Made by a program: the position numbers and the translations under genes. A stretch of 64,000 bases of DNA. Source: Phascolarctos cinereus. Taxonomy: Eukaryota > Chordata > Mammalia > Diprotodontia > Phascolarctidae. The notes under the pieces were generated by a model. It saw nothing but the letters and a program-made list of their open reading frames with translations, did no database searches and had not been told where the DNA came from. The stretch is taken from NCBI RefSeq assembly GCF_002099425.1, contig NW_018344215.1, positions 2,333,001 to 2,397,000 on the forward strand, read 5' to 3'. Positions 11,223 to 22,550 of this stretch are shown here, in pieces (the first letter of the stretch is position 1; each line of letters starts with the position of its first letter).

Positions 11223-11267
11223 GAATAATGAATCCATTCTTATAAGTACAGCCCATTTCCCATTATG

Positions 11268-11413
11268 ATTTTTTTTTTATTTTGCTAGGCAATGGGGTTA
11301 AGTGACTTGCCCAGAGTCACACAGCTAGTGTTATGTGTCTGAGGCCGGATTTGAACTTAGGTCCTCCTGAATCCAGGAACGGTGCTCTATCCCCTCCGCC
11401 ACCTAGCTGCCCC
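11268..11413 (-). repeat. WSINE1-like tRNA SINE
   Basis: A T-rich start (poly-A on the minus strand) leads to caatggggttaagtgacttg, gcccagagtcacacagctag and ccgccacctagctgcccc. The flanks tcccattatgatttt and tcccatgctattgtttt look like a worn target duplication. Confidence 0.85.
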
Positions 11414-11684
11414 TCCCATGCTATTGTTTTGAAGTAATGGGGGTGTCATCATGGAGACTGCTATATCAGTTCAAAGTGCTGATTCTTTTTTTTTTTTAGG
11501 CTTGACCAGAGAGTAGATCTCAGGTTGTCAAGTCTTACAGGCAGTGATTGTTGACCAAATGGGTTCAGATCAAACTCAGCTTGGTACTCTCCACATCACT
11601 TGCCTCTACTATGGACTGATGATTTCAGATCCATAGGGTGATGTCTAAAATTCGACCATTAGAACTCTAAGCATCTTTCAATTC

Positions 11685-11830
11685 ACTGAAGCATTATTTT
11701 TAAGTGCCAGGTAATGTGTTGGGTTCTGGAGAAATGAAGACAAAGAAAAAAAGAAACAAACAAACAAACAAACATGGGCTCTCCAGGAACATGTGACTTT
11801 CATCCACTTCAAAATGTCCAGGAAGAGAAC
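11685..11830 (-). repeat. L2 3-prime end fragment
   Basis: Reads tcactgaagcattattttta, agtgccaggtaatgtgttgg and a CAAA-rich part at 11753-11773. Reversed L2 3-prime end, worn. Confidence 0.55.
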
Positions 11831-12339
11831 ACTGTAACTTTTTATCAGTCCTGTATACCTCAGGGTGAAAAAAAAAATCCTGATCTTTTCCTAAGCTCCT
11901 TTTGATTAGGGGGAGGAAACAGCATCCATGAAGCCACTGAAAGAAGTTAGAGTAGCAATGACAAAGTTGGGGGCAAAGAGATTAAAAGGAGAGTCTCAAG
12001 TTGACAAAAATAATATGGCGTCCATGATAGTTTCCATAGGGCTGTCCTTCACTGATGTACTAAAGTCAATGTCAAGCTTCTCAGTCCTCTCCTTGAATGG
12101 GATATTGAAAAAGAAGCAAAAATGGAGATCATTTTCTTTTTTCCTCTAATGTACAAGTGAGAGTAAAACTCCAGGAGAAAAAAGTTCATTCATCTTAAGT
12201 ATGGTAATGACTAGGGATTCAAAAACTTTGCCTGACTGGTACACATGTACATGCATACATGGATAGTATGTATAGACATATACACATACATTAAACATAT
12301 ATTCAGAAGGAATATAAAAGTATAAAAGTAGTTTGGGCA

Positions 12340-12745
12340 TTAGTAGCTCTGAGAATGGACAAAGGCTTTACTCAGAATTTGTTGCTTAATATGGGTATTG
12401 AAGGGCATCAGATGAAGAGGCAAAGGCAAGGAGGGATTGTATTCCAGATGTGAAGAGCAGTCAGCCCAAAGGTATGGACAGAGAAGATGGAGTATCTTCT
12501 GAGAAGAATGACACCAGACCAGCCTGGCTAGCCCATGAAGTGCAGGAAGGGAGTGATGGATGAGGAACTCAGCAAAGTAGGCCGGAGTGATGTGGTGAAG
12601 GGCTTTAAGAGCCAAACAGGACTTTATATTTTATCCTTGAGGCAACAGGTAGTCATTGGATAAGATTTGGGTATTATTGCTTAGAGGAGTGATAGATGTG
12701 GTTGGTTGTGCTCTTAAGGAAGATTACTTTGGCAGCTGGGTAGGA
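12340..12745 (-). repeat. L2 LINE, 3-prime part
   Basis: The plus strand carries aagagcagtcagcccaaagg, tggtgaagggctttaagagc, ttatattttatccttgaggc and gaagattactttggcagctg, the reversed L2 region upstream of its 3-prime end. The 91-codon minus-strand frame here is a leftover of it. Confidence 0.75.
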
Positions 12746-12864
12746 TTGAATTAAATTGAATGTGGTTTTTCTATTACAGTTTCTTGTGTATATGTCCTAT
12801 CTAACCTGTATGAGAATAGAGACCCTTAATTCAAATCTCTATCTAGGTAATCTATGTTCCCCAG

Positions 12865-13055
12865 ACACTTGGAGAGTTAGAATTGGAAGCAATCTTAGAG
12901 GCCATTGAGTGCAAACCTTACATTTTACAGGTGAGGAAACTGAGGCCCAGAGACAAGAAATGACTTACTTGGCATTACATAGCTGATAACTGTATGAGTC
13001 GAGATCTGAACCCAGGTTCTCCTGCCTACCAGCCCAGTTCTCTCTCCAGGAACAA
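12865..13055 (-). repeat. tRNA/CORE SINE with L3-like tail
   Basis: Reads ttagaattggaagcaatctt, ttacaggtgaggaaactgag, gcccagagacaagaaatgac and gatctgaacccaggttctcc in reversed SINE order. Confidence 0.8.
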
Positions 13056-13084
13056 ATATAAAATCTTAATCTTCCTGTTGTTGC

Positions 13085-13455
13085 CATAAGTGGTGCCTTC
13101 CCCACGCTCTGAGCATTCTCACTGGCTGCCCTCATACCTGGAAGGTTTTCTCTCTTCCCCTCTGCCTGCTTGTTCCTCTGGCTTTCTTCAAGTCATCAGC
13201 TAAATTCCACGTTCTCTAAGAAGCCTCTCCCAGTCCTCCTTAATCTCAGGGTCTTCCATTTGTTGGGTATCTCCAATTGAGCTTGCCTACGGCTTGTTTG
13301 TACGGCTTGTTTGTAAAGCTTTATCATGTTATCTCCCCTTTTGGACTATGAGATCCCTGAAGGCAGAGACTGTTTTCCCCCTTTCTTTGTGCTTCTGACA
13401 CTTAGCAGGACCCCACACAAAGCAGGTGCTTAATAAATGCTTTTTGATTTGATTA
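13085..13455 (+). repeat. L2 LINE 3-prime end
   Basis: Reads ctttcttcaagtcatcagct, taagaagcctctcccagtcc, tgagatccctgaaggcagag and aggtgcttaataaatgcttt, a long forward copy of the L2 3-prime end. Confidence 0.85.
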
Positions 13456-13880
13456 TACCATACACCTTGCTGCCTTTCGGCAAGCTGTTAAGCCAGGCTT
13501 GGGAAATGTGCACCAGAAGCAACAACAGGAACAAAACATACCCTGGGACAATCTCTGGAGAAATCAAAGGTCTCCTAAATCACATCACTTGCAGTTCACA
13601 AAAGATTCTAATTAAGCAAATTTGGTTTATTTTCTTAACAAAGACTCAAATCAGAACCAGAACACAAGGCAGCTGGAAGCATGTGAAAGGACAGATCCAG
13701 GAAATGATATTCCCACTGTGGTGCATCAAGGCGACCAAAAGAAAAGCTCTTCATTTTCATTTAAATTGTCATTTGCTAGACATGTTTGGAGTCTCAAGTA
13801 CTAGAAGCTAATGTATATTTTTCTTTAAGGAAAAAAAATCTAATTTGCTTAATTTACAGATGTTGATTTTGTTAATTCCC
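13456..13880. other. Unique sequence, candidate conserved non-coding element
   Basis: No repeat is seen. A/T-rich words such as cattttcatttaaattgtca and ttaatttacagatgttgatt are typical of developmental enhancers. The 124-codon plus-strand frame at 13437-13811 begins in the L2 tail and shows no domain, so I do not call a gene. Confidence 0.35.
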
Positions 13881-14704
13881 CCCCTCCTCTCCAGGCCCCC
13901 CACCCCAATCAGTCTCAGAGACAAAAGCACACCAGCTTCCTACTAATATGGTACCACTTTCTGTGACTGCTGAATCACTACTCAAAGACCGATCCCTGAG
14001 CAGATGCTCTTTGGGGAATTCCTCACCCAGAGATCTGGGAATTCTTCTGGGGAGGAATTCCTTCCACCTGGGTCCCTTTGACTGGAGGTCAATAAATTAA
14101 GAGGCAAGGCTAGAAGATAAGAATTTTAATTAACATCTGCTGATGGGCAATTGCCCTGTGGCTAGCAATTCAGCAGAACAAAAGGAGAGGCACATATAAA
14201 TTTGGACAGGTGGCAAAAGAAGCCTATCAGGTGAGGCTGTTCAGCTGCTTTCTTTATTTGGGAGGATGAATAAGAGGGACAGGATGTCAGCTAATTTTTG
14301 TAAGGAGGAGAAAGTCTTCATCTTGGTGTTCTGGCAAGATCAAGTCTGTTCTAGGTAGGGGAGCTTCCTGCAGTTAATGTCAGACCCTCTTGGTCTGGGC
14401 CTGAAGTTTGCAAGATAATCTCATCAGAATGTCTAGGTGGGAGTGGAAGTCTAACACAGTGGAGGGCTCCCTTTGAGAGAGAATCCAAATAAAAGATAGA
14501 CTGGAGAATCTGTCATATTTATGCAAACCTGCAGGTTCCATGCTTTTCACCCGGATGGCTGCTTTTACAAGTTGAAAGGGAGAGAGAAGAAGGCTCCTCA
14601 AAACTCCCAGAACACAGGTGTTGTCCATTTCCTCCATGGTCTCAACTACTGCCTTGATCTCTGACTTCAACTTTATATAACTGGAAAAAATGTCATCAAC
14701 TCTG
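13881..14704. other. Unassigned sequence
   Basis: No gene seen. The part 14030-14240, with ggaattccttccacctgggt and an aataaa-like word at 14091, might be LTR-derived, but I see no paired ends. A 96-codon minus-strand frame at 14380-14670 is unrecognised. Confidence 0.3.
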
Positions 14705-14770
14705 TAATCCTAGCTAGCATTTATATAGCACTTAATGATTTGCAAAATACTTTACATACATTATCTCTTG
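14705..14770 (-). repeat. CORE SINE tail fragment
   Basis: Reads tagcatttatatagcactta and tgcaaaatactttacataca, the reversed end of a MIR/THER SINE. Confidence 0.65.
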
Positions 14771-15267
14771 GCAGGGTCAGTGGTCTGGGCAGACCCTAAT
14801 TCTGTTTTTGCTCAGCACTGAATGAATCTTCCTGCTTCGTGTTTACCTTCCTAATTGCATTTGGCTAAGGCTAAGTTGAAAATCAATTTGTTTTCCTTGT
14901 GCATATGCTAACCATTGGCAAGGGAGCCCCCAGACCCTTCTGGCAGACTGAGGGAAGATAACAGGAGATTAAAAACAAAAGTTCCTGGAGAAATTCACAG
15001 GTGTAGCAGTGGGAGATGGTGGGTAGCAACAGACCCTACTGTTGGTCTCTTCTTGTCCTTTCCCTATTAATCAAAACATCTATTTGCAAGTAAATGTTAT
15101 CAGGATCATTTTCAACACCATAAAAATGGCCTCTAAAATGCCTGGAGGATTTTGCTAGCCCCATTGTTTAACACTGATCATCACCATCTTCCAGAACAAG
15201 ATAAACTATCTTGACAAATAGTGAAGCCTCAGAGTAAGATGAACTCAATGGATGGTCTCTATAGCCT
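14771..15267. other. Unique sequence
   Basis: No repeat or gene recognised. Confidence 0.35.
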
Positions 15268-15474
15268 TTGTTGTTATTCATGGCCTCATTTGGGGTTTCT
15301 TGGCAAAGATTCTGGAGTGGTTTGCCATTTCCTTCTTCAGCTTATTTTGTAGATGAGGAAATTGAGGCAAATAAGGTTAAGTGACTTGCCCAGCAACACA
15401 CAGTAAGTGTGTGAGGTTGGATTTGAACTCAGGAAGATGAGTTTTCCTGACAGACTGCACAATCTAGCTGCCCT
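15268..15474 (-). repeat. RTE-tailed tRNA SINE (Mar1-like)
   Basis: Reads ttgttgttattcatggcctc, ggggtttcttggcaaagatt, gatgaggaaattgaggcaaa and ends at caatctagctgccc. Missing a few bases of the tail. Confidence 0.85.
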
Positions 15475-15721
15475 CTATATATCCTACTGGCAAGAAGGAA
15501 TCTTGGACCCCACTTGGTGGAGGAATGATGTATTCATCAGGATTGGCTCCTCCTCATGGCTAATGACGAATCTCTTCTTCACAAGATCCGTTTGGTTTGT
15601 GACTGTCGCTTAAGAGAATATTGGGTCAATCAATATTGAGAGCAAAGAATCAATGAAGGGAGTTGAAGAGAGTGAGAAAAGAAGCACCCAAGAGAGCAAG
15701 GAGAGAAGAAAGGAAGGAAAG

Positions 15722-15860
15722 AATCATTTGTTAAATGTCTACTGTGTTAGGCCACTGGGCTAAGTGTTGAGGATACAAACACAAATAAAAGCAAGGGTGG
15801 TCTCTGCCCCCCAAAAACTTATATTCAAATGGGGAAGACAAGATATAAAAGTGAGCTAAA
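15722..15860 (-). repeat. L2 3-prime end fragment
   Basis: Reads atcatttgttaaatgtctac, aagtgttgaggatacaaaca and aacttatattcaaatgggga, the reversed L2 3-prime end. It is preceded by a purine-rich stretch at 15668-15720. Confidence 0.7.
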
Positions 15861-15924
15861 AAGGGAGGGTGGGGTTGGATGAAGTTACCAAGTAAGGGAT
15901 CCTGATTTTAAAGTCAAGAACTCA

Positions 15925-16017
15925 GGGTTGGAGCCAAGGGGGGTACGATGAAAGCTGGCCAGATTGAGCCTCTCCACAAAACAAACTCAGTGAAGATGTC
16001 TAAAGGTTTTGGGGTTC
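15925..16017 (+). repeat. Possible L1 5-prime end fragment
   Basis: The words ttggagccaaggggggtacg and ccagattgagcctctccac resemble the start of marsupial L1 5-prime UTRs (ggagccaagatggc). It abuts the LTR-like element on its right, which may have inserted next to or into it. Confidence 0.35.
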
Positions 16018-16628
16018 TGAACCCCAAAATCATGGTACCGGGCCTTGCCTGAATGAATTCAACTCAAATCTTCTTCAGCCAGAGGAAAAGTTTATTAGTG
16101 ATAAATCCCCATAAGTCATGTGATGCCCGTAAGAAAGAGTGGGCATGAGAAAGTGTCAGCCTTTTCAGCTTGAGATTCTCAGTGTCTGAATGGGGGCAGG
16201 GTGGATTTTTATACACTGAAGTAACTTTGGGTGGGCCGGAGAAGGGGCTGAGAAAAGGGTCCAGGTAAGAATTCTAATTGGGGAGGTCTGAGAGATTGAA
16301 CAGACAATAGGAATAGCTAATGGAGGGAACAGGAAGGCAGAAGTTTGAAAGGCAGCCGCACAAGATCAAAGGGTGGGGCTAGGACTTTCAAAGGGAGATA
16401 AGGGGAGTCCATAAGGAACAGTTTGAGACCAGAGTAAGGCCTTTCTGGGGCCTATAGACAAAAGGGAGCCCAGATTCTTTTAGTAAGAGGGGCAAAGGTG
16501 CATATGAATAATATTAAAAGGTAAGGCTTTCAAAGGGAGATGAGAAGCTGGGGTCTATAGACAAGTGGGAGTCAGATTCCCTTTGGGGCAAGGGGCGAAG
16601 ATCTTGGCTTGGGCCCACCCCATCATCA
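16018..16628 (-). mobile_element. Probable solo LTR of an endogenous retrovirus
   Basis: Read on the minus strand, the element begins TGATGATGGGG and ends GGGGTTCA, so it has TG...CA ends. A TATA box (TATAAAAA) lies at 16206-16213 and an AATAAA signal at 16091-16096, about 110 bases downstream, which is normal R-region spacing. A U5-like stretch of about 70 bases follows. No second copy and no internal region is seen, so it looks like a solo LTR. I found no convincing target duplication. The family is unknown. No clear breaks could be counted without a reference copy; age uncertain. Confidence 0.6.
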
Positions 16629-16892
16629 GGATGAACTCAGCCATGGCAGAGGGGGGTAGTCCTAGAAGAGGATGCATAGGCCTTGGGCATAGTAAGATAT
16701 TCCATGGCTAGAAGCCAGACAGAGTACACAGGTTGACATGTGCCCATAGTTGGTGGTAGTAGAAGGGATGGAGCCACATGATAGGAAACAGAGACCCTGG
16801 AGCCTGGCAGTGAGACTTAACCTGAAGAAGTGACCACAGGGTAGGGACAAGATTGGTATTAGGAAGAATATTCCAGCCCCATGTCATTCTTT
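16629..16892. other. Unassigned flank of the LTR
   Basis: Two overlapping minus-strand frames of about 62 codons are unrecognised. No repeat identified. Confidence 0.3.
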
Positions 16893-16985
16893 GAATCAAT
16901 CAATCAATAAGCATTCATTAAGGACTTCCTCGTTTTTAATCACTGTATTGAGGGCTGGGGATAAAAAGAAGAAGCAAACATTATG
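16893..16985 (-). repeat. L2 3-prime end fragment
   Basis: Reads atcaatcaatcaataagcat, tcattaaggacttcctcg and gagggctggggataaaaaga, the reversed L2 3-prime end. Confidence 0.75.
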
Positions 16986-17404
16986 ACTTCCTTACTGTGC
17001 ATACACTAGTCAGTGAGGACCTGGATTGCCAAACTCTACTCTGGCTGGAGCCAGGCAATCCAGTGGCTGGGGATGCATGATATTCACACAGATGGTCTCT
17101 TCTTTTGAATCTGATTGTACCAGGTTCCCATGAACCATTAGTGGCTAGGGGAAATAACTGTCTGGAAGCTTTCAAATGGGTGATGCATGCACTTGTCACT
17201 ATTAACGAAAGAGGAAAGAATGTACAGATTTTCAATCAATCAATTAATGTACAGAGAAAAGCATTGTTTTCCTGTTTAGTTTTATTGGATTCTGAATGGT
17301 CCTCCAAGGAAAGTTGTTTTGAGAAAAATGACTAATATTTCTAGAGCACTTCAAAATAAGCCCCAGGGTTGAGTAAAGGTTATCACTTCCATTTCACAGA
17401 TCAA

Positions 17405-17575
17405 GGGTTAGACGTGACCTCAGAGATTATACAAGCCAACTTATTTATTTTAGAAATGAGGAAAAGGAGGCCCAAAGTTCCACAAAGAAGTATTTTTGGA
17501 GGTAGGATTGGAACTCGGGTCTTCTGACTCCAAATGCCTATTTTTTTCACCATGTCTCACACAGCCTCTTTAAGC
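17405..17575 (-). repeat. tRNA/CORE SINE with L3-like tail
   Basis: Reads tagacgtgacctcagagatt, agaaatgaggaaaaggaggc, ggattggaactcgggtcttc and ctgactccaaatgcc in reversed SINE order, diverged. Confidence 0.65.
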
Positions 17576-17785
17576 AGGCACAGAGCAGTGAGAGGATTTG
17601 CCCAGGGTCACATAATTGATTCAGTAATGGGGCCTCTGAAAGGATAAGCACCATACAATAGCTTAAGTCACAAGGAAATTACATTTAAGGAATACTTACT
17701 ATGATCTCACTATCCATTATTCATCACCTCCTTCCCCCCACCTGCCCTTTCCAGACTTCCTAAGACCACTTTTGGTAAGAACTTA

Positions 17786-17945
17786 AAATATATATATATA
17801 TATATTATATATATATATATATATACACATATATATATATGTATATGTATGTATGTATACATATACATATATATATGTATACATATACATATATATACAT
17901 ATATATATGTGTATATATATATATGTGTATATATATATGTATTGT
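17786..17945. repeat. AT-rich microsatellite (TA, TATG, CATA)
   Basis: About 155 bases of alternating purine and pyrimidine, mostly TA with TATGTA and CATATA variants. Several self-complementary blocks can fold as hairpins. The 119-codon minus-strand frame across it is an artefact. Confidence 0.95.
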
Positions 17946-18470
17946 GGCAGATGGTGCTGGAAAGTAAGTGAGGAAACATTAACAAATAAAAACTAATCCC
18001 TGCCCTCAGAGATTTTATGTTTCTGTATATGGGGAAAACAAGTACATGTATAAATGTACAAAATTCCATAATTTAGAGGGATAGAGGGGAGATGATATTA
18101 ATATCTACTAATATCTAAAGCAATCAGTAAGAGCTAATGAAGGAGGTGAATAGGAGAGGAGTCGGGGATTCTGGGAGTGATGTTGGGGAAAGAGAGCATC
18201 CCAAATATAAGGGAAAGTCTGTGCAAAAAAAGCATGAAGGTAGGAGATGAACCATCTTATATATAGAACATGTAGCAGATAAGATTGATAGCCATGTAGA
18301 GTGTATGAGGGGTAATCGTGTAAAATCAAATTGAGATGGAAGCCAGACTGGGAAAAAGGGGAATTTGCATTTTTTCCTAATACAGGCAGCAGAGAACCCC
18401 TAAAGTTTCTTGATCAGGAGAGAGATATATTCTGTTAATTATCTTTCCAGTTGGCATTTTGGATTATCAC
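17946..18470 (-). repeat. L2 LINE, 3-prime part
   Basis: Reads aatccctgccctcagagatt, agggaaagtctgtgcaaaaa, agccagactgggaaaaagg and gagaacccctaaagtttctt, which follow the reversed L2 order. Diverged copy. Confidence 0.6.
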
Positions 18471-18892
18471 CTCTTTGAGAATAAAAACTACCTCATTCAG
18501 GCCCCGCAAGATAGTGCTGAACAGGAGTACAGACATATGTATAGCATGATAAAGCTTATAAACCTTCCTCCTCTATGAGGTCAGTATTAGTACACACATC
18601 TTTTTGCCCATTTTAGAGATGAGAAAAATAAGGCTCAAAAAGGTTTATTTTCCCTCAATACATCCTTGTCCTCTTGAATTCTCTCATGTTTCTCATTGAG
18701 ACTCATTGACTAGAAGAGTTGTGATTCAGTGCTTCTGACTAGGGTCAGAAGAAGAAGGTCTAAATTGATTGACTCTTCTAGTTAATTAGAATGATGTAGG
18801 TGAGGTATCCTCCAAAGGACCATATCCCACCCTTCTCTGGGCCAGGAGTACCCTTCAATTGTTCATCATTAAGGACTCATGTGGCACTGTGG

Positions 18893-19180
18893 TAGGCAGC
18901 TAGGTGGGTGCAGTGGATGGAGTCCAGGTCTGAAGTCAGGAAAACTCATCTTCCTGAGTTCAAATCTGACCTCAGACACTGTCTAGCTGTGTGACCCTCA
19001 GCAAGTCACTTAACCCTGTTTGCCTCAGTTCCTCACCTGTAAAATGGAGACAAAATAGGACCTCCCTTCCAAGGTTGTTATGAGGATCAAATAGATTAAT
19101 AATTGTAAAGTGTTTAGCACAGTGCCTGGCACATAACAAGCTCTATAGAAATGTTAGGTGTGATTATGATTATCATTATG
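18893..19180 (+). repeat. tRNA/CORE SINE with L2-like tail
   Basis: Full-length copy from aggcagctaggtgggtgcag through gagttcaaatctgacctcag and tgttatgaggatcaaataga to cagtgcctggcacataacaa. The GATTAT-rich end is its simple tail. Confidence 0.85.
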
Positions 19181-19239
19181 ATGGCTTGATACAAGGAAAA
19201 CCAGTCATACTCTTCCTAAGATAGTAGGAGACAATGGTT

Positions 19240-19365
19240 TCCCCTCTTATTAGGGGCCTCCAGACAAAAGATGGATGACCACTTGGAAGGTATTTGTAGA
19301 AGGGGTTTTCATTCAGGTATGGGCTAGACAAGATGTCGTAACTCTTTGACTATGATTCTGGGGCC
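19240..19365 (+). repeat. L3 (CR1-type) 3-prime end
   Basis: Reads gatggatgaccacttggaag, ttcattcaggtatgggctag and ttgactatgattctgg, the forward L3 end. Confidence 0.7.
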
Positions 19366-20529
19366 TGTGAGCATTCGTGAAGCCCAGTTCTATCCCAGGT
19401 GATAAAATCTTTGCTGTGATCAGCAACATGATCCCTTAAGAAATGGGGGACAGGACAAAGTTACCAAAAAGAGAAGGAAAATTGACACAGTTTTTGTAGG
19501 TAAGTATAGCACTCTTTGAAACAGAAACCCCACATTAACACTGCACACCCCCAAAAGCAATTTATCATAATCCTGTTACTTGGGAAAATACGCTTCCACA
19601 GAGAAGACTCATCAAAGGCCAGTATTAGTGAGAAGTTGCCTTTTTTTTGAGATGACTGAGATATAACTGTTAATTCAGTTTTTCTGGAGACAGTAGGTTT
19701 TTGCACATAATGATCCTAAGCCCTCATCAGACTTTTGAAAAAGCCCTGACACTCCATGGGAAATTATGTTCTGTGTGCCCAGTTAATGTCCCATCACAGC
19801 CTGGAGAGCTATGGAGCTTAGCAAAGCTGGCCCATCCCCAACATGCTTCAGTTTCTTACAAATACAGATGTAATGGATGGCTGTGGTCATACCACATGAG
19901 GAAGATCTCACTCCAAGCCTGCTTCCCCTTGAGTTCTGTATCAGCTGATCAGGGACCAGCCAGATGTCAACGAGAAGACTTGGGGCATCAGGCATCATCT
20001 GGTTTAGGAAAGCAAGACTTCTAGTGCCATTTATCAGCAAAGCAGAATGCAGAGGGAAATGACTAATCAACTTGCACTAATTACAGTTGCCAGGAACATC
20101 ACATTTAAAGAAAAATGTGGTTCCAAAGAGGATTGAGCCCCAAAGGGACATTTCTAACCACTGTTTCTCCCCTACTCTTTTATCTTTCTGGGAACATTTT
20201 TTTTTTTATTTGGTAGAGTTTATAACTTCATTGGTAGATTGGTTACTCATGGACAGGAAAAGGGGAGCTCACACCATTGGGACTAATGATGCTGGAAATA
20301 AAAGTCTTCAAGAGCCTGTCTGCCCCAAAGACACAGAAAGGCTTTAACTGTTCTTTACTCTCAAGGGAAGTTGAGTTCTTTCTTCTTTCCATCAGCATTA
20401 GGGCACCCAAACTCTGCCTGGGTTGGGAGAGGGGAATGGGCTTTTCATTATTTTTAAGACCAAAGCAGAGTACTGGGAATTTTCTGTTCTTGTGGATTTC
20501 ATTCGTTCGTCTGATTTATACAGCTGGCA
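19366..20529. other. Unique sequence, no gene supported
   Basis: Several frames of 80-110 codons overlap on both strands at 19701-20627. None has a recognised motif or a clear splice context. No repeat recognised. Confidence 0.35.
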
Positions 20530-20960
20530 TTTCTCACGTACTGACTGAGTGCAAAGCTACATGCCAGGTGTTGAGGATACCTAGGGAAAGGAGATGTTAT
20601 AGCATTGGAGCTCAGGAGAGAGACTAAAGCTGATGTACAGATCTGGGAGGCACCTGCCTAGAGATGAAAATTAAATCTATGAGAGCTATGCCAAGTGAGA
20701 GTTTGCAGAGAGAGAGAGAGAGAAGAGATGAGGGCCCAGGACAGGGCCTTAGGGCACATCCAGAGTCAGGGAAGTGACATGGTGATCAGCTGGCAAATGT
20801 GAATCAAAAGGATGGAGCAGAGAGGCAATATTATAATCCTGGGAGTCAGGGTATGCTAAACTCTTTGAAGAATCGAAAGCATGCATCACCCATGGGTCAG
20901 TGCAGAAACGGATGATGGGTGCAAAAGAATTAGGAAAGGGAAAGGGACTAAAAGCTTAAT
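20530..20960 (-). repeat. L2 LINE fragment, decayed
   Basis: Starts with a reversed L2-like end (ctgactgagtgcaaagctac, gccaggtgttgaggatacc). From 20680 it shows gggcccaggacagggcctta and gggcacatccagagtca, which fit the complement of the L2 reverse-transcriptase region. The inner part of the L2 is missing between them. Confidence 0.5.
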
Positions 20961-21375
20961 TGTACGGTTTTTTTTTTATTATGACACAGGAAGAACTGAA
21001 TGGACAAGTCAGGGCATTTCTATCCTTTTAGATAAGTAGCTATGGCTATATTTCAGAGAGGTTAATTAGGTCTAATGTTCATCGATGTTTCATGGGAGAA
21101 AGATGAGAGGGGCATCTTAACTCCAAAGCTTCACTGCAGGATTGAAGATGAATAGCAGTGAGAGATCTCTTCTGGGCAAAAGAACAGATGGGTGGCCATG
21201 TGCTTAATTAGCCACCAAGCAAAGGGAGGAGACAGCAAGAGAAGACAGAGCAAAGGCCTTTGGGAAAAGGGAGAGGAGGACCCTCAGATTTTCTTCAGTC
21301 CTGACTGGGGAGAGCAAGCACAGTTTCTGGCAGTCAGTGTTCTCAGCGCACCCCCCCCCCATTCTAACTGATATA
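20961..21375. other. Unassigned sequence
   Basis: No gene or repeat seen. It contains a poly-T run at 20968-20977 and a C run at 21351-21360. Confidence 0.3.
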
Positions 21376-22140
21376 TACATGTATTTCTCCTCTGTTAATA
21401 ACCAGATATTGGTTTTTCTTCTCCAGAGACCAGATCACACAGTTGCTTATTAGTTTCTGTTAATGTTAATTAATGCAGATTTAGCTATGCCAATTTTCAC
21501 ATGTCCACATCCCCAGGGCCTAGAGAGTTTCAAGAAATAGCCCTAAAAGGAATTGAAGAAATGTTGCCTTTCTGTTCATTTTTTAAACTGTCCTTAAGAG
21601 TATTTAGGGCCGTTTATGTATCTTCAAAGCTAAGTGAAAAATGAAGCTGATTTTGCAGGAAATCCAGGCGATGAAATATGATTACCCTCATCCGATACCC
21701 ATTTGGCCAGAAGAATGTACCTATTTGCTTATATTTTCTATTGCTTTGTTTACCTAAGCTAAGGCTAGCCTCATTTTAGGGGTAGGGTCTTGTCTTGGTC
21801 ATGGGGCAGAATCAGAGGAACTGGCTCAGAAAGAAAAGGCATGAGTTCAGGGAATGCCGCTAGTTATAGGCAAATTTGTTTTATTTTTCTTAAAATCTTA
21901 TTGGCATCTTCCTATTTTAAATTACAGTCATTTCTGGAAATACCATCCCTCCCCAACTTGCTCCAAAGGCCACGCTCCTTTGGAACAAATCAAATTAATG
22001 CAGCAAAAAGGGTTTGTGTAGCGAATATGCCTGAGAATGTATATAGCATTCTTTCACAGCTCTCTTCTACTTCACTTTGAAAGATTTTAAAGGCTTCTTG
22101 TTTTCTAACTTAGGTGATTTTTAAACTTTCTGGCTAATCT
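21376..22140. other. Unique sequence, candidate conserved non-coding element
   Basis: No repeat recognised. Homeodomain and POU-like words occur, such as ttaatgttaattaatgcaga near 21460. A 96-codon plus-strand frame at 21790-22080 is unrecognised. Confidence 0.35.
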
Positions 22141-22234
22141 TTCTACTCAGAAATGTGTAATTCCACTGCAAACCAGTTAGTTCCCTCCTGCAAAATGAAA
22201 TAGTTCATTGCCGATAGAGATCTGAACATGCTAT

Positions 22235-22550
22235 CCCCCCTGCACTTCGGTGGCTCCCTATTTCCTCTTGAATAAAACCCAAACTTTTCTATTAGACATT
22301 CTGAATAATGTGGCTCCAGTAAATCTTTCAAGCCTGATTAAATATGAATTCTCACACATTCTTTGTTCTAGCCAAACCAGCTGACTTGCCATTCCCCAGG
22401 AAGGATGTTGCATGAGCCACCCCTCTGCATTGGCACAGACTGTCCCATCTACCCAGAATGCTCTCTGTCTCAGCATCCCTTGCTCCCTTTAAGGCTTATT
22501 TCAAGGACCACTTTTACCACAAGATATTTTCCAGTTGTTTCTCCTCCATT
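22235..22550 (+). repeat. L2 LINE, 3-prime region
   Basis: Reads ggtggctccctatttcctct, aatgtggctccagtaaatct, ttctagccaaaccagctgac and attggcacagactgtcccat, the forward L2 sequence upstream of the 3-prime end. Confidence 0.75.

Noticed and set aside
13437-13811. 124-codon plus-strand frame
   Set aside because: It begins inside the L2 tail and has no domain. The underlying unique sequence is better viewed as non-coding.
14030-14240. A second LTR
   Set aside because: An aataaa-like word and repeated ggaattcc are present, but no paired ends or TATA spacing could be found.
17710-18069. 119-codon minus-strand frame rich in I and Y
   Set aside because: Produced by the TA/CATA microsatellite.
18893-18990. 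SINE heads as tRNA genes
   Set aside because: They derive from tRNA and keep A/B-box-like words, but no cloverleaf or anticodon arm is preserved and they continue into SINE bodies.
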